64,000 nt of DNA. Source: Hybos culiciformis. Its lineage: Eukaryota > Arthropoda > Insecta > Diptera > Hybotidae. This document shows, piece after piece, positions 36,066 to 49,800 of the stretch (position 1 is the stretch's first letter; each line of letters begins with the position of its first letter). Both the position numbers and the translations under genes were made by a program. The stretch covers positions 32,789,287 to 32,853,286 of the forward strand of contig OZ023273.1 in NCBI GenBank assembly GCA_964007475.1, written 5' to 3'. Below the pieces are notes generated by a model. That model was not told the origin of the DNA, did no database searches, and worked only from the letters and a program-made list of their open reading frames with translations.

Positions 36066-39000
36066 TTTATGTAACTTTTCTTCGTTTTGCCATTTTATTT
36101 TAATCTAGTCACGCATCCCTGTTTTAAAGATGGCTTATCATGAATGCTATATTTACAAATTATTACTAATTTATAACTGTAACAGAATAGTTAAACGATG
36201 TACTTAGACTATAGAAATGAATTTTATTAACTTCTAAACATAATAAATTTTCACAACTTTTGCTCATTGCATATACTATGTAATTTGCGCAAGTGAGGAA
36301 TATAACATGTCATAATTTATTTCTGAACGCAAAAAAAAAATTAAACAGATTCTGCATTACATCATTCTTCCGGTATGTAAAAAAAAAATAAAGTCTTTTG
36401 ATATTTATCAGCAAGAAAATTTAGTTTTTTTCTTTCTCAACTACATAATTAAAATATGATAATTTTGATCGTTTCATGCATTGTGACATGCAAAAAGGTC
36501 TTGCAAGATACAGTCCTATCGAAATCATAACTAAAGTGCTAAATATTAATTCTTAATTTAATATGCTATAGTTTTAAATCGAAAAGTTAGCTTTGATATA
36601 AGGTTGAGCTTCAAACAGAAACAATTTTTTTTAAGTTAAAATTCAAAACCATAAAATAAATCCTATAAGTTACGTATAAGTATTTCTTCCAATGAATACA
36701 AGTTAACTATTTCCTATCAAAGCTTAGGTTCGAATATCTGTCAAAAATCACAAATTTTTAATTACTGTGTACACATTTGATCTGCAAATATTTGAATTTA
36801 AAAGAAAAACCTTATCAACAAATTCAACTGGGATTAATTTTTTAGAAAATAACTTATTTTCTTTCATCAATAAATTCAACATTTTCATTTCCAAAACGTT
36901 ATAGGTTTGACATTTCCTATTTTAATATTCGTAAAATTATTAAAAGTGTTATAATCTTACATACGCATTACCTTGGTTAAAAAAGAAGACATATTAACAA
37001 AAATGCCTCAAAACAAAAGCATAATTAAATATTATTACTCATATATTAAAGATAGATATATTTTTATAACAAAAAAACAATCAAGAGAATAAACTCATTA
37101 TACTTTACTGTAAATAGGAGAAGATAATAATGTTAAATTATTCTAATCATAAATTTTTGTTATCCCTGAAGATGCATATTAATTCATGGAGTTAGATTTT
37201 ATATGAAAGACCGATAATAATAATGATTAAACCTGGACACGAATATTAGCTATAATTGATACTTTTGTTTCAGTATGCTTTTATGGAAATAACTAATAAT
37301 AATAAATTTTTTGAATAAAACCATAAAATTATGTGATAATGATTTTTTAATTTTTTTTTTTTTATGTATATTTTTTATAAAATTTAATATAATTATAGCT
37401 TTGATTAAAACCAGACATTCATGAGATCCAACACAATTCTTATCAATTTAATTTATTAATTAAAAATATGAGTTTGTAAAAATTGTTTTTAAAAATTTCA
37501 TTCTCGATTGCCAAGTAACTTTCATTTTACTTAATTTCTAATTTCTTTCTTTGCTTTAGCTTAGTTGTTAGCTTGTTTTAGCGAAATTTTGTAGAAATAT
37601 TTGCGAACTAAAAGTAATTTTAGAAAACTAACCAGATATTTAGACTTTTACCTTATCTATATTTATTGACTTTTCATATAATAATGATAATAAATAAATT
37701 ATATTTATAGGAAAAATAAAAAGAACCAGTTTTTTGCCAGTTTTATAATACTCTAGTCCGCAAGATATAATTTAAAATGTTATATATAAAAAAAAATTCT
37801 CAATCCCAACATAAATAATGAATATTTTTGAAAATCTTTGACTATCATAATCTCTATAGGTATTATCCTCTTTAATGATGACGCAATTTATATACCACAA
37901 TTAAGACAACATTATATTTCATATGACAATTTTCAAGGTTGTCCCGTAAAAAGGTAATTTTATTTTAAAGTTGTCAATAGTTAAAATAAAATTAAAAATT
38001 AAAAAAAAAAATTATTCAAAATTATTTGTATTTCAAAATAAAGAAGGAAAAAAAAAATTGTTTTCTTTATTAAAACAAGAAGTTCATTAACTTTTTTTTT
38101 ATTTCAGAATACCTACCTATATCATCTATACATAGCAATATTTTGAAGGTTAAATTTTGCATAAAATTTTCAACAACTCTTTTCTATATACATATATATT
38201 TTGTTTATTTGTTTCATTTCAATAAATATGCTTGAAAATTTTAAATTAAGAACGGTACCACGAATGCCTTTTCAAAGCACGTGACAAAAATTTAATAATA
38301 AAATCAATAGAAAAAAAAAATTTAAAGAAAAAAAATAAAAAAACAAAACTGTCCATAAAATATCTAGTTATAAAATATGAATATAATAAATTTTATACTT
38401 AAATACAATTTTTAACGCATTTAGCTTGCAATTTTTATTATTATTATTATTTACGAATTGAAAAATAAAATAAAATAAAGAAAATTAGCTTATTGTCACA
38501 TGAATAGATAAAAATTGACAGATATTAGCTCAAGAACTGATAATGTTATGTTTAAGTGTCATTAATTGCATTTTTAACTTAAAAATCTGATATATTTTTT
38601 TACGTCTAACAAAATAGGTAGTTTTTTTTTTTAATTTTTTGTAAATAAAACTTTAAAATTTAATATGTACTAGAAAATTTTGTATACAATACATATTTTA
38701 TTTTATTAGAATTTCGAATTTGTAAAATTATATATTAAATTTAAAATAGAAAAAAAAAATAGAAAATCTGTTAAAATAGATCGTTAGAAAATAATTTAAG
38801 TTTTTTGCTTTTAATCTTCATCTAGTAAAGCTAATTTTGGCGCACTTTATTGCGCATGATTATTTATATATAATGTACATGTAATTGACAAAACTAGTAA
38901 ATCTGCTTACATGCAATATGTAATAAGTTATGGACAAATGACAGATTACTCAAATAAAACATCCTAAACCTAATAAAAATTTGTCATCAAGGCCTTTTGG

Positions 39001-42000
39001 CCCTTTTTCATCCCTAAAAAAAAAACTCCATAAAAATTTCATCAAATTTTCCCTTCAATGTCCTGAAACAATTTATTACTTATGGTTTCCGTAAGAAAAG
39101 TGACCTATTCTGTTTTGTGACTAAAAGTTTTCTATTTACTATCATTTTAAATTAAATTATTTTGAAATATTGGAAGCGAACACCTTTATTATTTTAGAAG
39201 ATGTTTTTTCAAATTTAACGGTACTTAAAAACAAACATACATATAGATTTGCTTATAAAAATCATTGCAGAAAGATACATTAATATTAAAAAAAGAAATA
39301 AAAACACATTAAAAGATATTATTATAGATTATAGTAATTGAATCTAAATCAATTTTATAAAATAATGTTTAGAAAAGTTTGCGTGGTTCGAAAATTACGA
39401 TCATTCTTGTAAAATAAAAAAAAAAATAAATAAAAAATTATCAAAAAATCTATCGATATGTGAAAGTTAAAACCAAATCGAATAAAAAAAAAAAACAATC
39501 AAAGAAATAGAAAAAAAATTTAAAATAATACTATATTATATACGTATATATTTTTTATACATATTTTATAATAATTTTCTTGTCATTAAGTATTAAAAGC
39601 AGATCTTCAAACAGATAATTTTTACAATTTTTAGATATTCTATTACCAAATATAAAAAAATAAACATTTATGCTCTAGATAAAATTCAATAAAATTAAAT
39701 TATTTACATTTAACGTTATTAAATAGAACAAGTAGAAACACTTTGTGGACTTTATCTGTACTTTTTATTAGATATTCATTTACTGTATTAATGATTTCCT
39801 GTTTTTTATATCAAGATTTCAGACATTTTTTTATGGATGAGTTTCTATTGTAAATAATCTTAATTATTCTGTGTTTTAATTTGAAATTGACTAACATAAT
39901 TATATTTAAGTAAATGTCATAAAATAATATTAAAAGTTTAATTATTTTGTTCAGATTTTTATGCGAATTAAAACAATTAAATTGATGTAATAGCAGGATT
40001 AAAATAAAACTTAAATTTTTGTGAATTTATTCTGAAGTTAGCTAAAGGTTCAATAAACGTTGATACATTGTTAACAAACGAAGGTACATCATATATTATG
40101 TACACTCTTCTAATCGAACTCCAATATTAAGTTTAATATTTTTCTTCATAAAACCATAAGTGGTTTATTTACTAAGTTATTTTGATGTTTTATCTAAAAA
40201 CTTAAAGTCCATAGAAATACGAATGGAAGCCATAATACACAATGTTTCCAAAAAAAACAAGAAAAGCTTTCAGCCGCTTTTACTAATGAAAATTTAAAGA
40301 TAAAAAATAAATTTTTTGGCTTTATTTAAAAAAATAACAACGTGTACAAAATATCCGAATTCCAAATTTAAACTAAAGTTTTAATAGAATTTTGTGAGTT
40401 TAAAATTTTTTTTTTTTTTGTAAATTTATGGTTAGCCTGTAATAAATGAAATTTAATAATAAAATTTTCTAACAAAAAAATGTATACTGTGACACCAATA
40501 ATAATTCTTAAAAATCATTCCTACAAAATTATAATAGAGAAATGTATTAAATTCTTTTTTTTTAACAACTACATAATTTACAAGAATTTCTGTGTAAAAT
40601 TGTTTAACATTTTAATTTAACAAATTTATTTAATTTAAGCAATTATAAAAGTGAAAATATGTATGTAATGTACAAATTTAATTTCTACGACTTAATAGCA
40701 GTCTCCATATAATTATCAAAAAAAAAAATAATAATAATAAAAATTTTCTTTGAACTTAACACTTTTTAGCTTCAACTCAGTTATGAAACAAAGTTGCCTT
40801 AAGATTTAATAAAAATTTTGCAACGATATTTCAAGAATTTTCAAATATTAAATTTTTTGGTCTTTCATTATTTTTACAATTGCAATGTATTCGTCATAAA
40901 TTTAAATTATAAATAAATTAATAATATTTAGTCCCGGATTTTGTGGTTGAAATGTAAAAGTATAAAAATTTAATAATTTAGCATGAGACTTATTATTTTA
41001 TATTTGTAGGACAAAATTCGCTTTATTTTGAATTCACATAAAATGTTGTAAATAGCGTTAATAATGTAATAATTATAAATCTTGACCCAAACTTTTATCA
41101 AAATTGTTTTATTTTTATAATAAATGTTATTTTATAATGTGGAGGAATAAAAACATAAGATATTTTACACCTAACTTTGTATAATCAAAATTACATCTAA
41201 TAATTCACCCTGACTATCTTTATTTTACAAAAATATTGATCATATTTATTAGAAAGATTTAAAAAAAAGATTTTCAAAATTTAAGCATTTTGTATTCCAT
41301 ACATCTAATATTATCAGAGACATCATGAAAATAAAAAGGGATTAATTAATTTATTCGTATTCGATGTTTAATATTTCCTAAATTTAATTATTCATATTAT
41401 TCTTACGAACAACCTTTTTTCATAACTTGGTCAAGTTATTTTTTCTTTTAAATTTTCAACCGTTATCTAAGAATTGTAATCTTAAATGATTTAAACATAA
41501 GTACAGATAAAACTAGTTTCGTTATTTTATGCTGATGCATAATTATCATCGTTTTCAAGATTGACATGAGAAAAAATAAACGAGAAATTTTTTTATCAAA
41601 AAAAAAAAAGAAATGAAAAACTCAAGAAAATAAGAAAATTAATGAAATTGTGATTTTATTCGAAATTGCATAAACATTTTTATTACCATTTATTTTGTTT
41701 TAATTATTTTTTTTGAATAAAAATGTTAAGCTTAAAATTAATTTAATTAAAAAAATAAATAAACTAAATTTTGAAACGAACAATCTATTAAATAGTATGT
41801 TAATATTCTTTTTTACAAAAGATTTTAGGTTAAATTTAAATGTCATAAAATATATATAATATTGAATGTGTCTTGTCTATTTTCTTTTTTTTTTCATTTC
41901 GCCAATTAAAACCTATTAATGTAATAACAACAAAAAATTGTAACCATTTTTGTTCTTTAAACGTTATATGCAATCAAAACATTATATTAGAAATTATAGA

Positions 42001-43036
42001 ATGCAGTACATTATACTAATTTTGTATAAAAAAAAAATTTTAATTTCTTTAACCAAAACAAATTTAGTTCTTGTCTGAATGATTTAATAATTATTGTTTT
42101 AATATAAGTCAGTTTTTGAAATTAAAATTTCATGAAAAACTTTTGAACCGTATGGACATCTCTAATCTTGACATTTCACACGATTAGCGCATAATTAGTA
42201 AACTTATTTCATCCTTTGAACTTCATTGTTTTTAACAAAATCATGATGTTGCAGTAAAAAAAATATGCATATGTAGCATATATATCACATACTCCGTTTC
42301 TTTCTTTTTTCTAAATAAAAGTTATAGTTAAATGAAATTTATAAAAAAGAAATCAAAAAATGAAATAAATACATATAATTTTGATGGGATCATGCGATGC
42401 TAATTAATCCTATTAAGATTTAATTACAATAATTCACGAATAAAAATACACAACATTTTTCATTCTTTTTTAAAACAGATTAGCTTATCATCAGATCTAA
42501 AAAATGTATCTTTTTAAATACTTATTTCAAGAGAAAAAAAAAATTGAATATCATCATCATTGTATTTTTTTTCTTTTTTTCTCGAAGAAAATATAATTAA
42601 TTATACAAAATTTATCATAAAATATCATCAAAATCAAAAAAAAAAAAAAAAATCAATCAGAATATTATGCTTCGGAGATAAAAAAAAAATTGTATCTATT
42701 CCTTTTGCTTATTATTTTCTTTAAATACAATCTTGAAATTCATGTTGTGTCATTCAAAGTATATATAGGTATATCAAAAAAAATTAAATAAGAAAAAAAA
42801 ACAAATAAATGTACACTTCATTCACCATTTATTCACCAACGCGAGATATTATTGAATCTGTAGAGAATTAAAGAATTCATAAAATCAATAATACAAAGAT
42901 ACAAAAACTTGCGCACAACATAAATTTAATATTCAACAACACTATGTTATATCTTGTATTGTTGCTTTCAAAAAATTTGCTGAATGATAGTATTAGTATT
43001 AGTTAAGCGTTCACTCTTCTTAACGATGTGGAAAAT
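36066..43036. other. A+T-rich non-coding block
   Basis: Seven kilobases with no supportable gene and no bounded element. GC-slightly-richer text at 38940-39110 (AAGGCCTTTTGGCCCTTTTT) has no open frame. Poly-A runs and AT-rich words dominate. Confidence 0.7.
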
Positions 43037-43084
43037 AATAACAGAGAATTTTGATCATTTAATAACAGAGAATTTTGATCATTT
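43037..43084 (+). repeat. perfect 24-bp tandem duplication
   Basis: 43037-43060 and 43061-43084 are identical (AATAACAGAGAATTTTGATC then ATTT). A degenerate third start (AATTAAGAGAGAATAA) follows. Identity implies a recent event. Confidence 0.95.
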
Positions 43085-45519
43085 AATTAAGAGAGAATAA
43101 TATGTAGTATTTTCACTTAAGATTATAATAATATTCATATACTTATTAACCTTTGTGAGTCTCGAGTCTCGACTTGAATTATAGATCTCCATTTATTTCT
43201 CTCTCTTTGCGACATTAAAAGATACAACAGAAAACAAACAGAAGAATAATAAATACTTTGATTTTAATATAAAATTTTGTAAATTCAGTAATTCAGATTT
43301 CGATATCTCAACATAAATTTTATTTTTTTATAAAGTAAGTTGCTTTGATATTTTTTTTCTTTGGTTTTCTTTTTTATACCTTTTTCTTGTTTCTTTATAT
43401 AATAATTTACTTTTTTGTAGTTTTATACCAAAAATTGCATAAATTTTAATTCTTTTTGCTAACGGCAGACAACATAAAATTTATTTATGATTTTGAAGAT
43501 TTTTTTTTTAATACATTTTTTATTATATGTATGTACCTACTATTTTATTATTATATTTAACATTTTTATAAATTTGTATTTTGTTTAAAATAAAATTAAA
43601 ATTGCTGTTAAGTTTATTCACGTTTTTTAATTTAAAATATTTACACGAAAATGAAACGAAAACATAACAATCAAGTTAAAATATTTTTCAAGAATTCAAA
43701 AAAACAAAATAAAAATTAAAAACAAATTGGAATTGTAGGAGACAAAATCGCCGCACAGAAAAGTCTTGTTTTTTAAAGTTTTTTAAAGTGGTTTTTAATA
43801 ACATAAAGAATCTTTTCATTTTCATATATTCATCAGAAATCAAATAGAGTGGTTAAAAATAGGAAATGCCAATTCACCTATATTCAGGGACGTTAATTAT
43901 GTATATATATAGTGCGATTAGGCTTCATATATAATTTTCAGCTTAGTTTTATTTTTCTATAATTTTACTCTGTTTTAACATTTTACGAAAACATTTTACA
44001 TATTTCATAGGTTTATTTTTCTAATTTAGAAGAACTCCTAGAGATAAAAAAATTATTAAAATTAATATCCTTCGTAATTGGGTTTCATAATGCTCGAAAA
44101 CAAGACATTAACTTCTTCGTTATATTTGTATTAGTAAATTGTAGACTGGAACTACATATAAATATCAGTCATAAACATATTTAAAGAATTAGATCAAACT
44201 GATTGATTAAGTAAAGCTGATTATGTCATTATTGCATTTCTTGCGCAACATAATACTGATTTTTAAAAATTTTATTTTCTAGAAAAATAAACTGAAAATA
44301 ATTACTGAGATATTTAAAGTAAGCTTATTATAATAAAACATTTCTCTTATTAATCTTCCTCAATGGTATAATGCGAAAAAAAAAACAGCAAAAAAATCTG
44401 AAGAGGTTAATTATTTGTCATAAACAATTATTTTTGAAAACAAAATGATATGTGTACGACGTACATTTTTGACAATTTTATTTTTTAATTAATGAATTTT
44501 TAATTTTTTCATTTAATTCATAATAAAATATATAAACTAATTTGTAAATTCAATGTCATTCAAGGTTATTTTGAAAAATAAAAAGGCGCGAACACTTTTA
44601 AAAATAAAAAAATTTATAAAAAATTATTATTATTATTTTTACCATCGTCTTCTTTTTTTATGTCTAGAGATGTTTTTGTTCTGCTTTGAAAGCAATTTAA
44701 AAAATAAATAAATGTTTTAAAAACACACATGATTTAAAAAATAAAAAAAAAATAAAATAATATTTATTATTTATTTTCTTCATGGTTTGATCCAAAAATT
44801 GAATTAAAGGTTGGGTGATGAGAAAAGGTAGGTTCATGTGTTTATATTGACGTCTTTTTTTTTTTTTTTTTTAATATTAAAATTTGTTTTTTCATGAAAA
44901 ACAAATTTTTTGTAAATTTTTTTATAGCCTGTCTTGTTCTTTAAAGGAAAAAAAAAATTTAATACCTCTTTAGAAATAAGTTTTTTAGACAGTAGTTCCG
45001 TTATATTATAATTCCCTCACCGAATGATTGAAATGTTCAGGATGTCTATTCTGATTGATTTATTGAAATTTTTTGCAGTTAAGATTATCCATCGGATTGT
45101 TAAGAGAATTTAAAGAATGAAAGGTATATATGAGCTTAATCAAATTCAATTTAATATGATTCATTTAATTTTAAACGACTCAAATCCAAAGTACTGAAGA
45201 TCGTAATAAGATTTACAAACTAAAAAAAACTATTCATAATTTAAATCCCTAAATTGGAAGCTTCTTGATACAATTTACGATAATAAAAATTTAAAATTTT
45301 TTAACATCAAAATTATCTTTTTACATTTTCTAAATTCTTTAAAACCGCTATAGTTAGTTCATCTAATTGAAATAAATTTAATCAATGAATTTTGAAAATA
45401 GTTTCGACTTCCAGTGTTAATTAATTATTAAAAGCTGAAGAATTTGAAATATATTTGCTCTTCGCTCGGTAATAAAAAAAGTTTAATTTTATAAAAAGGC
45501 TTTTTTTTTGGGAGCCGAT
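43085..45519. other. A+T-rich non-coding block
   Basis: No gene supported. The block contains a bulged hairpin at 44879-44909 (AAAATTTG, T6, CATG, A5, CAAATTTT: one extra T in the left arm) next to a 20-base T run. Confidence 0.7.
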
Positions 45520-45638
45520 CAATTCGTCGTAAAATCCTTAAACAATTCATCTTAAGAGCGATTCATCGTAAGAGCAATTCATTTTAAATTAATTCATCGT
45601 ACGTAAATCAATCCATCGTAAATCAATTCATGGTGAAA
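45520..45638 (+). repeat. degenerate 15-18-bp tandem array, unit CAATTCATCGTAAGAG
   Basis: About seven units are visible: CAATTCGTCGTAAAAT (45520), CAATTCATCTTAAGAG (45543), CGATTCATCGTAAGAG (45559), CAATTCATTTTAAATT (45575), AATTCATCGTACGTAAAT (45591), CAATCCATCGTAAAT (45609) and CAATTCATGGTGAAA (45624). Units 2 to 5 start exactly 16 bp apart. This is a drifting minisatellite, or the internal array of an unbounded transposon. Confidence 0.85.
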
Positions 45639-46833
45639 AAATAGGTAAAATTTCGGTATTTGTATTATATTTGTATATTTAACATATAAAAATAAGAAAC
45701 CAGCTGAAAAAAACGAAAATAGCGGAAAATCCCGAAAATAGGTGTGCATTAAAAAATTTCAGTTTTGAATCGAATTAGGGCATCTATGTCTTATTTCCGC
45801 ATACGTTATTTCGATGTCCCAATATACAAATATATATAGGTATATATGTAAAAACAATTTGACCTTACTAATAAGAATATAATAATTATTTTAAGCTTTT
45901 GGTTAAAAAGATATATACAAAAACACATCATTTTAAATTTGTTTTGATTTATGAGCGATTTAATCCGATAATATAATTTTAATTGAGAATTTTGTTCCCA
46001 TATAATATTTTTAAAATTCTTTTTAAATTGCGAATAAATAAATATTTCATATATTTTTTTTATAAATATAATAACATCTGAATAAGGAATGACACTTTTA
46101 ATCATAATTTTTTTTTCATTTAAATCTTTATATTATGACAATTCTTGGAACTGCTTAAAAGATAACAAGTATACCTTAAAAAAACTTTAAAAAAAAATTA
46201 TTTATCTTTTGATTGATAGGGGATTATAAATTTATATATCGTCGCGTCGCTGTTAGGTGAAAACACACTAATTCTATTTTCGTCCAAACTGAGATACATA
46301 TTGTAAGAGAAATCTAAACCGTTAGAATTAAATCGCCTAGAATCTCAAAGTCCTATGTCTACTCATTGAAAAGTTACTAAAATTATTTTTAATATAAATT
46401 TTCGACATTTTTATTTATAAACTCAATTATCTGAAAAGTATTTTTTGGAGTTAGTTAGTTTTCACAGAATGACGACGGTAATGTACGTTGTATGATATCT
46501 AATATGTTATATGTTCAATAAATTAAGTTTTTATTATAAGGAAATGTATTTTTATAAAATATTAGAAAAACTACCGCCTTTCTTTATGTTAAAAAATTGG
46601 CGAAATAATACATAATTTAGGACATAAAGCATTATTCTTTTTATTTGTTGAAGTAAAATGGTTTACCTCCGCGGCTATATTTTGTCTTCGTAGTAGACTA
46701 ACTTAATTTTCAACAATAACGAAAACAATGACACATATCAATTACCTAATATCAAAATTTGTCATTATCAATATCTAAATTAATTATACAAAATCACTAA
46801 AACAAAAAAAAATAACCGCATAATATTTAATCA
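45639..46833. other. A+T-rich non-coding block
   Basis: The longest reverse ORF not crossing the gap (45806-46105, 99 codons) is Ile/Lys/Phe/Tyr-rich with no motif and is taken as chance. A few GC-richer words occur (CGTCGCGTCGCTG near 46240, CCTCCGCGGC near 46667). No gene. Confidence 0.7.
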
Positions 46834-46898
46834 GTTATAGCATAGATTAAGAATACAGAAGCTTCCCATATTTCTGTATTCTTAATCTATGGTTATAG
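46834..46898. mobile_element. 51-bp snap-back insertion with 7-bp direct flanks
   Basis: The arms CATAGATTAAGAATACAGAA (46841-46860) and their exact complement (46872-46891) pair over 20 bp around the loop GCTTCCCATAT. GTTATAG lies immediately on both sides (46834-46840 and 46892-46898), as a target-site duplication would. The whole insert is stem plus loop, with no other sequence. It could be an extreme MITE, a fold-back element, or the product of a template switch during repair. If transcribed, the stem is long enough for a small-RNA hairpin, but nothing here shows transcription. Confidence 0.8.
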
Positions 46899-49800
46899 TT
46901 AATCGGGTTTTATAGAGAAAAAAATTAAACAAATGAAATGAAGGTTATAAGTTTCCTTTTCACCAAGTTTTTCCATATGATTTTCAATTTCGATCTATTA
47001 CGATTACGATGGTTTTAGATGCTTGACTTGGAGGTTACACAGGATTTTTTTTACTATCTTGATGAAGTAGTTGACTCAACAGTGAGAAAAAAAAGAAATT
47101 ATTATGTAATCCGTTTTTAATTTTTGATGGAAAAAGTGTTAAAAAGGTTACTTTAGATCCGAATCAGTTAATTAATTTTTGTAATTTTGATTAATTTTTT
47201 ATTTTGTATTCTAGTCATTTAAGTCATTTTTCCTCACCTTCTTTATAATTAAGAAATTATATAATACTTTTTTTCTAATCTAAAAACTAATTACACCATA
47301 AGTTGACTATAGGAAAATTTGAATTTCTATAAAATCCTTTCATACCATAAAAATGGAATTTTAATTTAGATTTTGAAATTATAAAATTATTGCACCACAG
47401 CAATTATAATTACATTTATACAAATAGGTATATACAAAAAAAAAATTAAAAAAAAAATATTATGGATCATATAATTTTTTTTTTAATTTTGTTGAAAATT
47501 TATAATCAAAATAATCGTAACTCATAATTTTTTTTTTTTTATATTCCATAGATTTTCTTTTAATATATTTTATTTTTTTTTTTCTTTGATTAATCTTTGT
47601 TTCATGAATATTATTATTTATTTTGTTGCTTGCCATGATATATCCGAATATGGAACTTATTTTAAATTAGATCAACCATATAGTTAATCAATATAAATTT
47701 GACCCCCATGAAGTAAATAAACAAATAGTTATTTCGCTTATCAATCAATGAATCAATATCGAACAAATTGGAAAATGTTTTAATAAAATTTTGTTAAATT
47801 AAAAATATCTAAAAACTAAGAAAAAAAAAATTCAGTCAAATAATTAATAAGTTGATTATTGTTATTATTTTTTTTTTTGTTTCTTTTTCTTCAACTATAC
47901 AATGTTTTCACGCCAATGAAAAAAATGTTAAAATAAATTATGATGTTGTTATGTAATGTGGAAAAAAAAGCCTTACGGCTCTAAAAATATCAAAGATTTC
48001 TTTTCCATTTTTTTCTTTATTTTTTGAAACATTAGGTTTTTAGCCAAATGGATAATTTTGTATAAAGCTTTTAAAATCGTTTTTTTTTTCCTACACAACA
48101 TTATTTTTATGCATTCTTTTTAAAAAAATAAATATTACTTAATTAATGAGAAAATAATAATAAATTTAACTTAATTAGTTGATTTATTTTAAATGAAGAT
48201 AAAAAAAAATATGTTCATACATATTATATATGATTATGTTTATGTTTAAATTCATTTAACATATTTTTTAATTAAATTGAAAACAAAATTTGTTTGCGTT
48301 GGTGTTTTGAAGTTTTATTAAATATTTTTTTTTTCATTATAATGTCAAAAATTCCTTTTGTCATTTTCATAATGAATTATTTTATTCATTGAAAATATTC
48401 ACTGAAAAAATAAATAAAATTTATAATCGAAATGCTTTCAACATGAATACGAAGGATATTGCTACATTATAGTAGTGAAGTATATAGAAGATGATGCTAT
48501 ATTATATATCATGTAAAAATTTATTTATTTATTAAATTATAAAGTGAATTATTCAAGAGTTATTTAAGCAAAATTTTCTCATAACTTAATAAAAATACTT
48601 CTATAAAATTTTTCAACTTAAGTAGTTCAGAGCTTCTCGATGTCGGATACTTTTTCTGTTAAATTCTATACACATTTATTTGAGATAAGATTTAAAAAAA
48701 AAAAATTTTTCCTTTTCACACAAAATATTTTATCTTTTACTTTGAGGTAATTTTTTTTGTACAAATTTTAAAGTAGAATATGCAAATATCAAAATATTGA
48801 CTTCAACGTTCAACTTCTTTAGTTTTTAGAATTAACGAAATATTTTCAATTGATCTTATTTTTTCTACTTTTATTTAATTATTCAAAATTAATTGCACAG
48901 CCCAAAGAGAAATATTCTGAATATTAAAATATTGTTGAAATTTTGAATTATTATCACTAAATTAAAAAAATAATTAATTTTTTCAGCGTAACAAAACTTA
49001 AATATTAGATATCATTGTTAAAAAATATAATATATATATACCCTTATTGTGAATCTGGTTAAAACTGAAATGCAATTATTAAATACGATTTTGAAATAAA
49101 AATAAGATGGAAAATTGTAATAATCATAACAGTTAAATTTAATATTATTTCCTCCTCCATTCATTCATTCAACTGACATAAGTTTTAAGCATATATACAT
49201 AATACTTATGAAAAATATATGTCTATATTTTTATCAAACATAATTGCATATACTTTTTTTGAAAATTAAAAAATATAAAATATTATTCATTAACTATTTT
49301 AATATCTTTATATAGAAGATATTTCTGTTGTGTGTTTTGATCAGTATGCATGAAAATAGTATTGTATACAAATTATGGTGATTTTTTAAATTAAAAAAAA
49401 AAAGTATTTAGATTAATATCTGTCAATTTTTGCCTGTGGAGATAAGTATAATTTAATGGCAGTAACATTTTTTTTTAAATCACATATTCTTTGGCAATAA
49501 GATAAACCTTTAAGATAACTTCAGTGCTAAGGAAATTAAGTTGGCCCTGTTTCTGTTTCTCACTTCAGGCTGAAATTTTTGTAAATTTTTCAATTGTAAA
49601 ACTTCATAAAAACAATTTATTTATTAAAAATAAATGTACGTACAAATTTATCTAATTTATTTTATTTAATATATTTTTTTTAATTGATTAACCTACATTT
49701 TATTCAAATATAATTCAAGTAGGGCTGACTGATCATAAAACAGCGATGATTTTATAATAATAAGACACCTTTAAGATGCTAGTCAACACTATCTTTATTA

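Noticed and set aside
44879..44909. Bulged AT-rich hairpin as a small-RNA precursor
   Set aside because: The stem is nearly all A/T with a bulge and sits beside a 20-T run. It is easily produced by chance in this composition.
45806..46105. 99-codon reverse ORF
   Set aside because: Dominated by Ile, Lys, Phe, Tyr and Asn, with no motif. This is the length expected occasionally by chance when the DNA strand is A+T-rich.
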